This document shows positions 35,144 through 45,600 of a stretch of DNA of 54,446 nucleotides, one piece after another. The notes below the pieces were generated by a model. That model made no database searches. It was given only the letters and a program-made list of their open reading frames with translations, and was not told the DNA's origin. A program made the translations under genes and the position numbers. Source of the DNA: Roseimaritima sediminicola (GTDB lineage Bacteria; Planctomycetota; Planctomycetia; Pirellulales; Pirellulaceae); contig NZ_WIAD01000039.1 in the NCBI RefSeq assembly GCF_009618275.1, forward strand, positions 1 through 54,446, given 5' to 3'. The number at the start of each line of letters is the position of its first letter. Positions within the stretch are counted from its first letter, which is position 1.

Positions 35144-35830
35144 TTGGACAACGGATGGAAATTCCTTCGGGGACTGATCGGCTGTGCGACCTGGTGCGCG
35201 TTGGCCGCGGCGGGCATGACTCAGGAGCCGCGCGGCCAGCGGAGTGCGAGGTCGGAGGAGCGAGACGCGATCGTGGCGGCGGCGCCGCCGGAGCTGGCCG
35301 GTTTGATCGAGGTGGGAGCGGTTCAGTTTGTGTTCTACGATTCCCACGATCCGCCGCCGGAGCGCCAGCGGTATCCGGCCGAGACGCGCTTCGATGTCCG
35401 TTACCGATACCGCAGCACGAATCGCTGGCACGTGTATCAAGCCGCGGGGCGGCGCCGCGTCGCGATCCGGCCCGCTTTTGAAAAGATCACTTGGCAACCC
35501 TCGCACACGATACATCTACCCCAGCGGCTGGTGGGACCGGAGTTCTACGCAGAACCCCTGGTGCGGCACGAGTTCGACCATGTGCGGATCAGCGTCCAGC
35601 CGGATTTCGAACGGCGGTTTCGCGAAGGGATTGCGGAGCTGGAAGTGATCGATCGGACGGTGCCGCCGGGTCAGACCGTCGATGCCGCCTGGGTCGAGCA
35701 ACAGGTCCGTTGCCACGTCGAGGATCTCTTTTGGCAGACACTGCAGTTGATCGAAATCCGCTATCGCGAGCTGGACCGCGTCACCGATCACGGGGTCCAG
35801 CCTCTGCCGGCCGGGTTCTTTGCCCGGTGA
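35144..35830 (+). CDS. Putative exported protein with an HExxH motif
   Basis: 228 residues. The start is a TTG; no ATG is in frame before residue 25. With it, a signal-like leader is formed ([18 protein letters not shown]), with predicted cleavage near residue 24-26. [23 protein letters not shown] contains HEFDH, which fits the zincin HExxH zinc-binding helix, with a Glu-rich helix after it that could supply the third ligand. I do not recognise a family. Other conserved-looking parts are [28 protein letters not shown] and [12 protein letters not shown]. It is divergent from the DUF1080 gene with a 75-base gap. A metallopeptidase role is only a hypothesis. Confidence 0.62.
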   Translation: MDNGWKFLRGLIGCATWCALAAAGMTQEPRGQRSARSEERDAIVAAAPPELAGLIEVGAVQFVFYDSHDPPPERQRYPAETRFDVRYRYRSTNRWHVYQAAGRRRVAIRPAFEKITWQPSHTIHLPQRLVGPEFYAEPLVRHEFDHVRISVQPDFERRFREGIAELEVIDRTVPPGQTVDAAWVEQQVRCHVEDLFWQTLQLIEIRYRELDRVTDHGVQPLPAGFFAR

Positions 35831-35899
35831 GCCGCGATTTGACTTCTCGTGGGGGTTCTAATACCGTAGTACTACCTCTTCTCCTGGCCGTTGCCGATT

Positions 35900-36319
35900 A
35901 TGATGCGAGCTTTTCTCCTTCTGCTGCTATTGCTTGCCGCTGACGCAGTCCTGTGTCAGTCGGCTGGAGCTAGTTGCGGAGATTGGCTGGCGCATCCGGC
36001 TCCTGCGGCCGAGCAATCCTCGGAAACCTTCGAGAACCAGCGGCCCGCGGCGGCTTCGGACGCTACGGCTCGGCCGAGTGCATCGCCAAACGCGGCGCGT
36101 CCGGTTCCCTGCGGTTGTAGCGGTCCGGAGTGCGGCCAGTCGCCGCTGACGAGTCCATCGGCGCCAACCGCCCCGCCCCAGCACCGCATGCCCGAGCTGG
36201 CCTGTGGATCGCTCGCCGCGGTCCCCTCGCCGCCGCACTGCCAGCGGCTTCTTCACCACGCCTGCCGGTTGCTGGCCAGCCCGTGCGGGGCGCGCATCGA
36301 CCGTCCGCCGCGCATCTGA
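35900..36319 (+). CDS. Small exported Cys-rich hypothetical protein
   Basis: About 139 residues from the ATG at 35903 or 35900; the frame is open from 35891. A strong leader (MRAFLLLLLLLAADAVLC) is visible, followed by a Pro/Ala/Ser-rich segment and a Cys-containing part (CGCSGPECGQSP, ACGSLAAVPSPPHCQRLLHHACRLLASPCGARI). I do not recognise a family. The leader and Cys pattern suggest a secreted or lipid-anchored small protein. It lies 230 bases before the pentahaem cytochrome gene, same strand. Low-complexity composition leaves doubt whether it is real. Confidence 0.45.
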   Translation: MMRAFLLLLLLLAADAVLCQSAGASCGDWLAHPAPAAEQSSETFENQRPAAASDATARPSASPNAARPVPCGCSGPECGQSPLTSPSAPTAPPQHRMPELACGSLAAVPSPPHCQRLLHHACRLLASPCGARIDRPPRI

Positions 36320-36549
36320 GCCGGTTTTCTGTGTTGGTGTACTCGGTCGCCGTGGCGGTCGTTTCGTAAGCCGGCATCGAGCAGGGACAGGAAAGCAGCC
36401 CGGCTGCGCGCCCTCGTACGGTCACCAGATTGACCGCGGCGGGCGCCGCGAGCGAGCCCTGTGCCGCATGTGCCCCGATTGCCTCAGGTGCCTTTCGAAG
36501 CGACGCCCGCGGACCGAAATTCGGTCGCTGTCCTGCTGGAAAATGAATC

Positions 36550-39528
36550 ATGGCTTCGGTATCCGCGGGGGCTGCTTCGGCAGCGGTTCCCCAGAAAAAG
36601 AAAAAGAAGAAGTACGTCCGCGCGGTCGGACCCAAACTGCGCCGCTTGTTGTATGCGATCTTTGTGTTGGTCGCTCTGTTGTTTGCCAACTCGGGCTACC
36701 TGGCCAGCATCACCTTTCTGGAATGGCTGCACAGCGAGACCTACCAGGACTACTACTACCAGTACATGTTCCTGGCGCACCTGGTGATGGGCCTGCTGTT
36801 GATTCTGCCGGTGGTGGTGTTTGGCCTTGTCCATATGTGGAACACCAAGGATCGTCGCAACCGCCGAGCGGTCCGGATGGGTTATCTGTTGTTTGCCGTC
36901 GCCCTGGTGCTGTTGGGGACCGGCGTGTTGTTGGTGCGGATCGGGGGCTTTGACCTGAAGCATCCGCTGGCGCGCAGCACCGTGTACTGGTTGCACGTGG
37001 CCTGTCCGCTGGCGGTTGTCTGGCTGTACTGGCTGCACCGCTTGGCGGGGCCGCGGATCAAGTGGCGAATCGGCGGCAGCTTTGCCGCCGTCACCGCGAT
37101 GGCGATCGCCGCGATGGTGGCGCTGCAGATGCAGGATCCGCGACAGTGGAATGCCATCGGTCCCGACTCGGGCGTCAAGTACTTCGAACCGTCGCTGGCC
37201 CGGACGGCATCGGGAAATTTTATTCCCGCCGAGACGATGATGAACGACCAGTACTGCTTGAAGTGTCATGCCGACATCCATGCCGACTGGAGCGACAGCG
37301 TGCACCGGTTCAGTTCTTTCAACAACGAACCCTACCTGGCCAGCGTCAGCGAGACGCGGGCCGTGTCAATGGAGCGGGATGGGTCGGTGCAGGCATCCCG
37401 CTGGTGTGCCGGGTGCCACGATCCGGTGCCTTTCTTCTCCGGCGCTTTCGATGATCCCGAGTTCGACATGTTGAAACACGAAACCGCGGCGGCGGGAATT
37501 ACCTGTACGGTGTGCCACGCGATTACCAACGTCAACAGCGTGCGAGGCAACGCCGATTACACGATCGAAGAACCGCTGCACTATCCCTTTGCTTCCAGCG
37601 ACAACGCCGTGCTGCAGTGGGTCAACAATCAATTGGTCAAAGCCAAACCGTCGTTCCACAAACGCACGTTTCTAAAACCGTTTCATAAAACGGCTGAGTT
37701 CTGTTCGACCTGTCACAAGGTCCATCTGCCGGCGGCCTTGAACCACTACAAGGAGTTTCTTCGCGGCCAGAACCATTACGATTCGTATCTGCTGAGTGGC
37801 GTCTCGGGCCATTCGGCGCGCAGTTTCTACTATCCGCCCGAAGCCGTCGACAACTGCAGCCAGTGCCACATGCCGCTGGTGCCCTCGAACGATTTCGGAG
37901 CCCAGATGTTCGCCGGCGCCGACACCCTGAGTGTCCACGATCACACGTTCCCTTCAGCCAATACGGGCATTGCGTGGTTGAAGGATCGCGAGGACCTGGT
38001 GGCGGTGCATCAGGAGTATTTGCAGGACATCGTTCGCGTGGATCTGTTTGGCGTTCGCGAAGGCGGCGAGATCGACAGCCCCTTGATCGCTCCGCTGCGT
38101 CCCGAAGTACCCACATTGAAACCCGGCCAGCGGTATCTGCTGGAGACGGTGATTCGAACGCTGAAGCTGGGGCATTTGTTCACGCAGGGCACGGCCGATT
38201 CCAACGAGGTTTGGTTGGATGTGACCGTCACCAGTGGCGACCGCGTGATCGGACGCAGCGGTGCGATCGATCCGGCTCAGGCCAACGAGGTCGATCCATG
38301 GGCGCATTTTGTCAATGTGTTCATGCTGGATCGCGACGGCAACCGCATCGCTCGCCGCAACCCCGAGGACATCTTTACGCCGCTGTACAACCACCAGATT
38401 CCGCCTGGTGCGGCGTCGACGGTGCACTACGAATTGCAGATGCCCGAGCGGTTGACGGCGCCGGTCACCGTGGAAGTAAAACTGCAGTACCGCAAATTCG
38501 ACCAGCAGTACATGGACTTTGTCGCCCGTCGCAACGCCGAGCTGGGAAACCTTATCCGCGGCCACGTCCCGGGGCAGACTTACGTGAACCAGTTGCCGGT
38601 AACCACGATGGCCGTCGATCGCGTGACGTTCCCGGTCGAGGGCGTGGAGGCAGAGGTCAACAACGCGACACGAGAGATCCCCACCTGGCAGCGCTGGAAC
38701 GATTACGGCATCGGACTGTTGCTGAAGGGAAAGGCCGAACTGCGACAGGCCGAAGCGGCGTTCCGCGAAGTGGAGAAACTGGATCGCTACGATGGTTCGC
38801 TGAACCTGGCTCGTGTGCTGAACACCGAGGGACGGTTGGACGAAGCGGTCGAGGCCCTGCAGCGGGCCGACCAGTATCGCGATCAACCCGGCTATCCACG
38901 CTGGACCTGGGCGTGGCTTTCGGGCGTGATCAATTCCCAGCAAGGACGCCTGGAGGAAGCGGAGCAGAACTTGCGCAGCGTGCTGGAAGACCGGACGGAG
39001 GAGATGCAGCGGCGCGGGTTCGATTTCAGTCTGGACATCGAAGTCATCAACCTGCTGGGCCGCACCCAGTTCGACCTGGGCAACATCCGTGACCGCCAGG
39101 GCCGCAGCGAAGAAAGCCGGCAGTATTACCGCGAGGCGGTCCAGCGCTTCGAGCGGACGCTGCAGATCGATCCCGAGAACGTCACGGCGCACTTTAATTT
39201 GCACCGCTTGTTCGAGGCTCTGGGAGACAAGGATCGGGCGGCCGAGCATCAAGCCTTGCATCTGCGTTACAAACCCGATGACAACGCCAAAGGTCGCGCC
39301 ATCCGTTTGGCTCGAGAAAAGTATCCGGCCGCCAACCACGCGGCCGAAGCGGTCGTTAAGTATTCTCTGCAGCGAAACCTGCCCTCCCAGGCGAACGCCA
39401 CGGCGACAACAGCGGAAGCCGGCGAGGCCAACGCTGAAGACAGCGAAGACAGCGAAGACGCTGAAGACGCTGAAGACAGTGAGAACACTCCCGAGCCCGA
39501 TGAGGAGAATTTCCGCAATGGCAACTAA
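36550..39528 (+). CDS. Membrane-bound pentahaem cytochrome c with TPR domain
   Basis: 992 residues. A Lys-rich cytoplasmic end leads to four membrane helices in the first 200 residues (RLLYAIFVLVALLFANSGYL, YMFLAHLVMGLLLILPVVVFGLVHMW, MGYLLFAVALVLLGTGVLLV, WLHVACPLAVVWLYWLHRL), followed by a fifth near 190. Five CxxCH haem sites follow: CLKCH 236, CAGCH 286, CTVCH 319, CSTCH 385, CSQCH 436. Residues about 500-680 form a beta-rich domain. TPR hairpins run from about 690 to 900 (YGIGLLLKGKAELRQAEAAFREVEKLD). The acidic tail repeats SEDSEDAEDAED. The domain order suggests electron transfer between a membrane pool and periplasmic partners. The gene overlaps the CRTAC1 gene by 11 bases. Confidence 0.88.
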   Translation: MASVSAGAASAAVPQKKKKKKYVRAVGPKLRRLLYAIFVLVALLFANSGYLASITFLEWLHSETYQDYYYQYMFLAHLVMGLLLILPVVVFGLVHMWNTKDRRNRRAVRMGYLLFAVALVLLGTGVLLVRIGGFDLKHPLARSTVYWLHVACPLAVVWLYWLHRLAGPRIKWRIGGSFAAVTAMAIAAMVALQMQDPRQWNAIGPDSGVKYFEPSLARTASGNFIPAETMMNDQYCLKCHADIHADWSDSVHRFSSFNNEPYLASVSETRAVSMERDGSVQASRWCAGCHDPVPFFSGAFDDPEFDMLKHETAAAGITCTVCHAITNVNSVRGNADYTIEEPLHYPFASSDNAVLQWVNNQLVKAKPSFHKRTFLKPFHKTAEFCSTCHKVHLPAALNHYKEFLRGQNHYDSYLLSGVSGHSARSFYYPPEAVDNCSQCHMPLVPSNDFGAQMFAGADTLSVHDHTFPSANTGIAWLKDREDLVAVHQEYLQDIVRVDLFGVREGGEIDSPLIAPLRPEVPTLKPGQRYLLETVIRTLKLGHLFTQGTADSNEVWLDVTVTSGDRVIGRSGAIDPAQANEVDPWAHFVNVFMLDRDGNRIARRNPEDIFTPLYNHQIPPGAASTVHYELQMPERLTAPVTVEVKLQYRKFDQQYMDFVARRNAELGNLIRGHVPGQTYVNQLPVTTMAVDRVTFPVEGVEAEVNNATREIPTWQRWNDYGIGLLLKGKAELRQAEAAFREVEKLDRYDGSLNLARVLNTEGRLDEAVEALQRADQYRDQPGYPRWTWAWLSGVINSQQGRLEEAEQNLRSVLEDRTEEMQRRGFDFSLDIEVINLLGRTQFDLGNIRDRQGRSEESRQYYREAVQRFERTLQIDPENVTAHFNLHRLFEALGDKDRAAEHQALHLRYKPDDNAKGRAIRLAREKYPAANHAAEAVVKYSLQRNLPSQANATATTAEAGEANAEDSEDSEDAEDAEDSENTPEPDEENFRNGN

Positions 39529-41443
39529 GACAAAAGCAAAAGCAAAAGCAAAAGCGGGCCGGAAGGCGTCGGACGAGTTCCACGATGACGAGGCGGAACA
39601 GAGGGACGATGCCGTCATCGGCCGCGCGCTCAAAGCGTCCCTGGCGGGCATCGTCGTGATCGCCGGTCTGATCCTGGCGGTCGTCTACGTGCTGAACCGT
39701 CCCGAGCCGCCACCGCCGATCAAGGAAACGGCGCTCGCCCCGGTGGCCGTGCGCGCGGTCTCGCCCGTCCAGCCGCCGCGAGTGCCGTTTGAGGACATCA
39801 CGGCCGCCGCCGGAATCGATTGGCGGCACAATAACGGGGCTCGCGGTGACAAGTTGCTGCCCGAGACAATGGGCGGCGGATGCGCTTTCTTCGATTTCGA
39901 TTCCGATGGCGACCCGGACATCCTGTTGGTCAACAGTACCGATTGGCCCTGGGACACGCCCAGCGATCGCTCTCAAACCGCCGCCCTGTACCGCAACGAT
40001 AACGGTACGTTCGTCGACGTGACGGCGGGCTCCGGATTGGATACGCCCTTGTATGGCATGGGTGCGGCGGTGGGCGACTTTGACAACGATGGTCACGTGG
40101 ATGTTTTTCTAACCGCCGTGGGTACCAATCGTTTGTTTCGCAATCTGGGTGATGGTCGTTTTGAAGACGTTACGGACACGGCCGGTGTTGGTGGCGACGA
40201 GAATCGCTGGAGCACCAGCGCGGGGTGGTTCGATTACGACAACGACGGCGACCTGGACCTGTTCGTGTGCAACTATGTGCAGTGGAGCCGCGAGTACGAC
40301 CAGTCGCAGGGGTTCCAGTTGGTCGGTGGCGGGCGAGCCTACGGACGGCCGCAGAACTTTGAAGGCACGTTTCCCTATCTGTACCGCAACGACGGCGGGG
40401 GCCGGTTTACCGACGTTTCGGCCGAGGCGGGTATCCAGATCCGGAATCCCGCGACCGACGTACCGCTGGCCAAATCGCTGGGGGTGGTCTTCTGCGACTT
40501 CGATAACAACGGAGCATTGGATGTGGTCGTCGCCAATGATACGGTGCAGAACCTGTTGCTGCAGAACGATGGTCAGGGCTCGTTCACCGAAGTGGGGACG
40601 TTGGCGGGGATTGCTTTCGACGCCACCGGTAACGCGCGCGGGGCGATGGGCATCGACGTGGGAGCCATTCGCGATCGCAAAAACTTGGCGGTCGCCATCG
40701 GAAACTTTTCCAACGAAATGACCGCCCTGTATGTGACTCGCGACGGCGAGATGAATTTTTATGATGAAGCGGTCGCCACGGGGCTCGGCCCCAGCACGCG
40801 GTTGTTGTTGACCTTCGGCGTGGCGTACCTGGATTACGACCTGGACGGACGCTTGGACCTGGTGTGCGCCAACGGTCACTTGGAGGAAGACATCCACCGC
40901 GTCCAGCCCAGCCAGCACTATGAACAACCGCCACAGTTGTTCTGGAATGCCGGTCCCGAGCAGGGCACGGAATTCCTGCCCGTCGGCGAAGCCCTGGTGG
41001 GCGAGGACCTGTTGCAGCCCATGGTCGGTCGCGGGGCCACCTATGCCGATATCGACGGCGATGGCGATCTGGATCTGTTATTGACCGCGTCGGGCCAGCA
41101 GCCACGACTGCTCCGCAACGATCAACAACTGGACCACCACTGGTTGCGCATCCGCTTGGTCGGCGACGGCCAACGTACCAATCGCGATGCCATCGGGTGC
41201 TGGGTGGAGGTGACCAGCGGTGATACCATACAACGCAAACAGGTCATGCCGACGCGGAGTTATCTGTCGCAGGTGGAGTTGCCGTTGACCTTTGGGCTGG
41301 ATGCGAACGAAACCCCGCCCGAAGTCGTCGTCATCTGGAGCGACGGAGCGCGGCAGGAACTGGGCACGCTGGAAGTGAATCGAGAGCATGTGATCCGTCA
41401 GGATTCGCGCCAAGAGGACACAGCGGTTACGCAAGAATCTTAG
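39518..41443 (+). CDS. CRTAC1-family protein (FG-GAP/VCBS repeats, ASPIC/UnbV domain)
   Basis: 641 residues from the ATG at 39518, which overlaps the previous gene by 11 bases and has GAGGAG about 10 bases upstream; a longer in-frame ORF is not used. The N-terminus is Lys/Ala-rich (KAKAKAKA, from AAAAGC repeats) and leads to a single membrane helix at about 45-65 (LAGIVVIAGLILAVVYVL). Beta-propeller repeats with calcium loops follow (DFDSDGDPDILL, DFDNDGHVDVFL, DYDNDGDLDLFV, DFDNNGALDVVV, DYDLDGRLDLVC, DIDGDGDLDLLL). The end is the ASPIC/UnbV domain. It is anchored rather than lipidated, unlike the copy at 16156-18054. It probably works with the pentahaem cytochrome-TPR protein. Confidence 0.88.
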   Translation: MATKTKAKAKAKAGRKASDEFHDDEAEQRDDAVIGRALKASLAGIVVIAGLILAVVYVLNRPEPPPPIKETALAPVAVRAVSPVQPPRVPFEDITAAAGIDWRHNNGARGDKLLPETMGGGCAFFDFDSDGDPDILLVNSTDWPWDTPSDRSQTAALYRNDNGTFVDVTAGSGLDTPLYGMGAAVGDFDNDGHVDVFLTAVGTNRLFRNLGDGRFEDVTDTAGVGGDENRWSTSAGWFDYDNDGDLDLFVCNYVQWSREYDQSQGFQLVGGGRAYGRPQNFEGTFPYLYRNDGGGRFTDVSAEAGIQIRNPATDVPLAKSLGVVFCDFDNNGALDVVVANDTVQNLLLQNDGQGSFTEVGTLAGIAFDATGNARGAMGIDVGAIRDRKNLAVAIGNFSNEMTALYVTRDGEMNFYDEAVATGLGPSTRLLLTFGVAYLDYDLDGRLDLVCANGHLEEDIHRVQPSQHYEQPPQLFWNAGPEQGTEFLPVGEALVGEDLLQPMVGRGATYADIDGDGDLDLLLTASGQQPRLLRNDQQLDHHWLRIRLVGDGQRTNRDAIGCWVEVTSGDTIQRKQVMPTRSYLSQVELPLTFGLDANETPPEVVVIWSDGARQELGTLEVNREHVIRQDSRQEDTAVTQES

Positions 41444-41469
41444 TGACCACGACAGGGACATAGCCTTTC

Positions 41470-42666
41470 TTGATGACTCCCCTGCCCTACCACGTTCAGA
41501 TCAGCGAATACCTGTGGCGCGAGCATCGCGAGATTTGGGACTGGTACGCCAAGCAGCAGCCGGCCGGCGATCAAGCCGAAGCGGTGCGGTTTGAATTGCT
41601 CAAGAGCACGTATCGGATCGAGCCGGAGACGCAGCCCGAGCTGTATGCTCAAGCCAAAAGCGCGGCCGAGACGCTGGGCCTGGACGTGCCGATCACGATC
41701 TACCAGGCGCAGAATCCTCAAGGCTTGAATGCGTCGCTGGCGTGTTTGAACGACCAAGCCCACATCGTCCTGCATGGACCGGTGACCAAGACCCTGGGCG
41801 TGGCCGAACAGAACGCGTTGCTCGCCCACGAGCTGAGTCACCTGTTGCTGTGGCGCGGCTGGGAAGGCCGCTACTGGATCGTCGACCAGGTGCTGGCCGC
41901 GCTCAGCTGTGACGCTTCCGACGCCGCCGCGCCCCAGGAAGCGATGCGGCTGTTTCAGTTGTACAACGAGGTGTTCTGCGACCGTGGCGCGTTGGCCGTG
42001 GTCGGACAGACGTCGGTTGTGGTTTCGATGTTGGTCAAGGTCCTGACCGGCGTCAGCGACGTGGATCCGGAGAGCTACCTGCGGCAAGCTCGCGAGATCC
42101 TCGAAAAGACATCGGTACGCGCCGACCAGTACACGCATCCCGAAGCCTACATCCGCGCGGCCGCCCTGCAGTTGTGGGAAGAGCAAAACGAACGGGCCGA
42201 CGAACGCATCGCGGAAATGATCGAAGGGCCGCCGACGCTGGATCGGCTGGACCTGCTGGGCCAGCAGCGGATGCAGACGCTGACGCGGCGACTGGTCGAT
42301 CACATCCTGTCCCCGGCGTGGATGCAAAACCCCACCACGCTGGCGCACGCCCGACGCTTCTTCAGCGACTTTGCCCCCGCCGAGAACGCACACCAGGATG
42401 CGGACTTGGCCGCGATGGTCGCCGGCGAGGATTCGATTGCCGATTACGTCTGTTACCTGTGGTTGGATTTCGCTTCGGTCGATCGCGATCTGGAAGAGTA
42501 TCCATTGGCCTGGGCCCTGACGCATTGCGAGACGCTGGGGATCAAGAGCCGCATGATCGACATCGCTCGCAAGGAACTACGGCTTCGCAAGAGCCAGCTG
42601 GATGCGATCGACGGGAAGAAAGAACGTCTTTTGGAGGAAGCCGCCGCGGCGCTGCAGAGCTCATGA
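41470..42666 (+). CDS. Soluble M48-like zinc metalloprotease
   Basis: 398 residues, no leader and no membrane helix, unlike the membrane-bound HtpX/M48 enzymes. The zinc motif is LLAHELSHLLLW with HELSH at 120-124. The third ligand region is NEVFCDRGAL with Glu167 and Asp171, matching the M48 pattern ExxxD about 43 residues on. Before it, LGLDVPITIYQAQNPQGLNASLACLN resembles the M48 substrate-cleft region. The C-terminal half is helical and of unknown role. The stop overlaps the start of the next gene (ATGA), so the two are translationally coupled. This supports a joint function with the helicase-nuclease protein, perhaps as a protease effector or maturation enzyme. The gap to the CRTAC1 gene is only 26 bases. 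Confidence 0.78.
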   Translation: MMTPLPYHVQISEYLWREHREIWDWYAKQQPAGDQAEAVRFELLKSTYRIEPETQPELYAQAKSAAETLGLDVPITIYQAQNPQGLNASLACLNDQAHIVLHGPVTKTLGVAEQNALLAHELSHLLLWRGWEGRYWIVDQVLAALSCDASDAAAPQEAMRLFQLYNEVFCDRGALAVVGQTSVVVSMLVKVLTGVSDVDPESYLRQAREILEKTSVRADQYTHPEAYIRAAALQLWEEQNERADERIAEMIEGPPTLDRLDLLGQQRMQTLTRRLVDHILSPAWMQNPTTLAHARRFFSDFAPAENAHQDADLAAMVAGEDSIADYVCYLWLDFASVDRDLEEYPLAWALTHCETLGIKSRMIDIARKELRLRKSQLDAIDGKKERLLEEAAAALQSS

Positions 42667-45600
42667 CCTCGCTGGAGTCATTCCTAACCGAACGCCTGGC
42701 CGGCGAAGGCTTTTCCACCGAAGACAGCCTTAGCAGTTTTCTGCCGTTGTTGGAGGAAGTGATCGAGACCCACGCGGCCGGAATGGTCGCGCCGCTCGAT
42801 GGCCTGGGCGCCTTGCGCGTCGACGGCGTCCGGGTGTGGTTCCCGGAGGACCAGCGGCGTTCTGCCCGAGACGCCGCGGGGCGGTTGCGGGCGATCGAAG
42901 CGGAGAACCGCTCGGGCGTCGAGATCCTGTCCGAGCACCGACGCGTCGTCGATGTCGACGAAGGCACCAGCCAGTTCAGCGAAGCGCTGATTGGCGACCC
43001 CGACGGCCAGCTTGTTCGTCCGCTGTACCTGCCCGGATACCAGTGCTGGGAGCATCGGATCGGACATCATGACCCGCGGACCGATGTCTTCTGCCTGGGA
43101 ATGATTCTGGCCAGTTTGGCGTGCGGGTTGGACTTTCGCGATATCCAGCAGCTGAAACGCTTCGTCGCCAACCGCCGCAATCTGTTTCGGCTGCGCGGCG
43201 ACCTGCATCCCGTCGTCGCTCAGGTGATCTTCCAGATGACCCAGCTGGATCGACATCGCCGGCTTGGGCAACTGGAACAACTGGTGCCGTACCTGGAGAA
43301 CTATCGCGATCAATCGGTGTCGCTGGATTTTGATCTGGCGATGTTGGACCAGGCGGACGCCTCCCAGGCCGACAGCAAACACGTGGCGGTGCTGAGCAAG
43401 CTGCGCCAGCGGCTGTTCCAGCTGTCGCGACGCAATCGCCTGCTGCACTTCCGCCCCACCCTGAACAGCACGAACCTGACCCAGGCTTCGGTGCCGCTGT
43501 CGTTTGACATTCAAAATATTCGTCCCAATCAGATTCTGATCTGGAACGATGCCTTCAAGAAAACGTTGGTCGCCGGCAAAGCGGTCTCGTTGAACAAGTA
43601 CCTAAACTTTTCCGAGGCGCTGTACCTGCCGGCCGCCCTCGATGGGATCCTTTCCGAAACACGCAAGGATCAGGCCGAGTACGGTTTTGCCCAGTTGCGA
43701 TTGGTGATCGCTTTTCTGCGGTGGTCGAACCTGAAAGAGAAACCCATCCAACGCTTCGATTCGCCGCTGCTGTTGTTGCCGGTCCGGTTGCACAAGAAGA
43801 AAGGCGTTCGCGACACGTACTACCTGCAGACTTTGGATCAACGCGCCGAAGTCAATCCGGTAATCCGTTACCAGTTCGAGCAATTGTTCGACATCCGTTT
43901 GCCCGAGAGCCTGGATCTGGGAAAAACGACGGTCGATGCGTTTTACGATTCCCTGTGCGAACAGATCCACGCCAGCGAACCGGCGGTGACGCTCAGCAAG
44001 GTGGACCGCCCGCGGATCTCGTTGCTACACGACAAGGCCAAGCGGAAACTCGACCAGTACCGCCGCCGAGCTCGGGTTTCCGGGCGTGGCGTGCGAAACT
44101 ATCTCGATCAACAGTACAGCTACGATCCGGCCAACTACCATCCGCTGGGCATCAAACTGTTCGAGAACAAAGTGCGGACCGAGGAGCTGACGCTGCAGGC
44201 GATTTTGCAGCGGAACCCACGTCCCCGACAGTTCGCCGTTCCGCCGCCAGAGACGCCCAGCACGCAACGCGAAAAGACCTTTTTCCAGCTTGGCGGTTCG
44301 GACGACGAGAGTCCCTACAGCTGGGATTTCGATCTGTGCAACGTGACGCTGGCGAATTTCAAGTATCGCAAGATGTCGCTGGTCCGCGACTACCAAACGC
44401 TGCTCGCACAGCCTCGCGAAAACCCCGCCTTCGAAGCCACCTTCTCGCTGACGCCTCGCGACCAGGAATCCCGCCCCGCGGAGGCTCCGCCCCTGACCGA
44501 GCGTCATGACGTGGTGGCCTGCGACCCGACCCAGGCCCTGGCCATCGCCGAAGCCCGCGCCGAGAACAGTTACATCATTCAAGGGCCGCCGGGAACCGGC
44601 AAGTCGCAAACGATCACCAACCTGATCGCGGACTATGTGGCTCGCGGCAAACGCGTGCTGTTCGTCTGTGAAAAACGAGCGGCTTTGGATGTCGTCTACG
44701 CCCGGCTGCGGCAGTGCGGCTTGGACACGCTGTGCTGCCTGGTGCATGATTCCCAAGCCGACAAGAAGGCTTTGGTCATGGACCTGAAACGCACCTACGA
44801 AGGGTTCCTGCAGGACGTCGATTCGGGCGAAACCCACCACTCGCAGCACCAGCGTCTGTTGCGGTTGATGGACAAGGATCTGCAGCCCCTGCGGCACTTC
44901 GATCAAGCGATGCGTGCCGAATCGACCGATGACGGCCTCCACACTCGCGGCCTGCTGGACCGGTGCTTGGTCCTGCGGGATCGCCTGCCGGACCTGGACG
45001 CGCTCCAGCGCGAACGCTTGCCGGAGTACGACCTCTGGTGGCAGCATCGCGAGGCGATCGAAGCATTTTCGCAGGAGGTCGCCGAGGCCCTCTCCGATGG
45101 GGACGATGCCGTCTTCGCCAACCATCCGCTGTGTTGGGTGACGCCACGATTGGCCGACTCGCCGCGGCCGCTGGAAACCTTTGTGACCCATGTCGAAGCG
45201 GCCCTGTCGCAGGTCGTGCGGCTGCGGGAAACGCTGGACGATGTGTCGCAAGCCTGCGGCGTGTCCAGCCGAGCCTGGTCGAACCTGGACGACGTGCAGG
45301 CCGCGGCCCAGTACGCGGCGGCCGTTCTGCCCTTGGCCCGACGCGACCAATTAATCTTGCTGGACGCCGATAGCGATGCGTCAAAACGGTTTCGGCAAAC
45401 GCAGCGACTGTGGGAAGAGCAGCAACAGATCGTGGCTCGGGCCCGCGAAATGAACCGAGGCTGGATCCAGAAACTGGGACCGGCCGACACGGCGGTCGCG
45501 CTCGAGCAAGCCGAGGCGTTTCAGTTGCGGGCCGCTCCCTGGCTGAGCCCCGCCTGGTGGCGGCTGCGTCGTCTGCTGCGGCATGCCTACAACTTTTCCG

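Noticed and set aside
37954-39651. A 565-codon minus-strand ORF antisense to the cytochrome gene
   Set aside because: No motif; the plus strand has CxxCH sites and TPRs.
42174-42662. Upstream in-frame extension of the helicase-nuclease protein
   Set aside because: It overlaps the M48-like gene in another frame and is low-complexity; the ATGA junction at 42663 is a better start.
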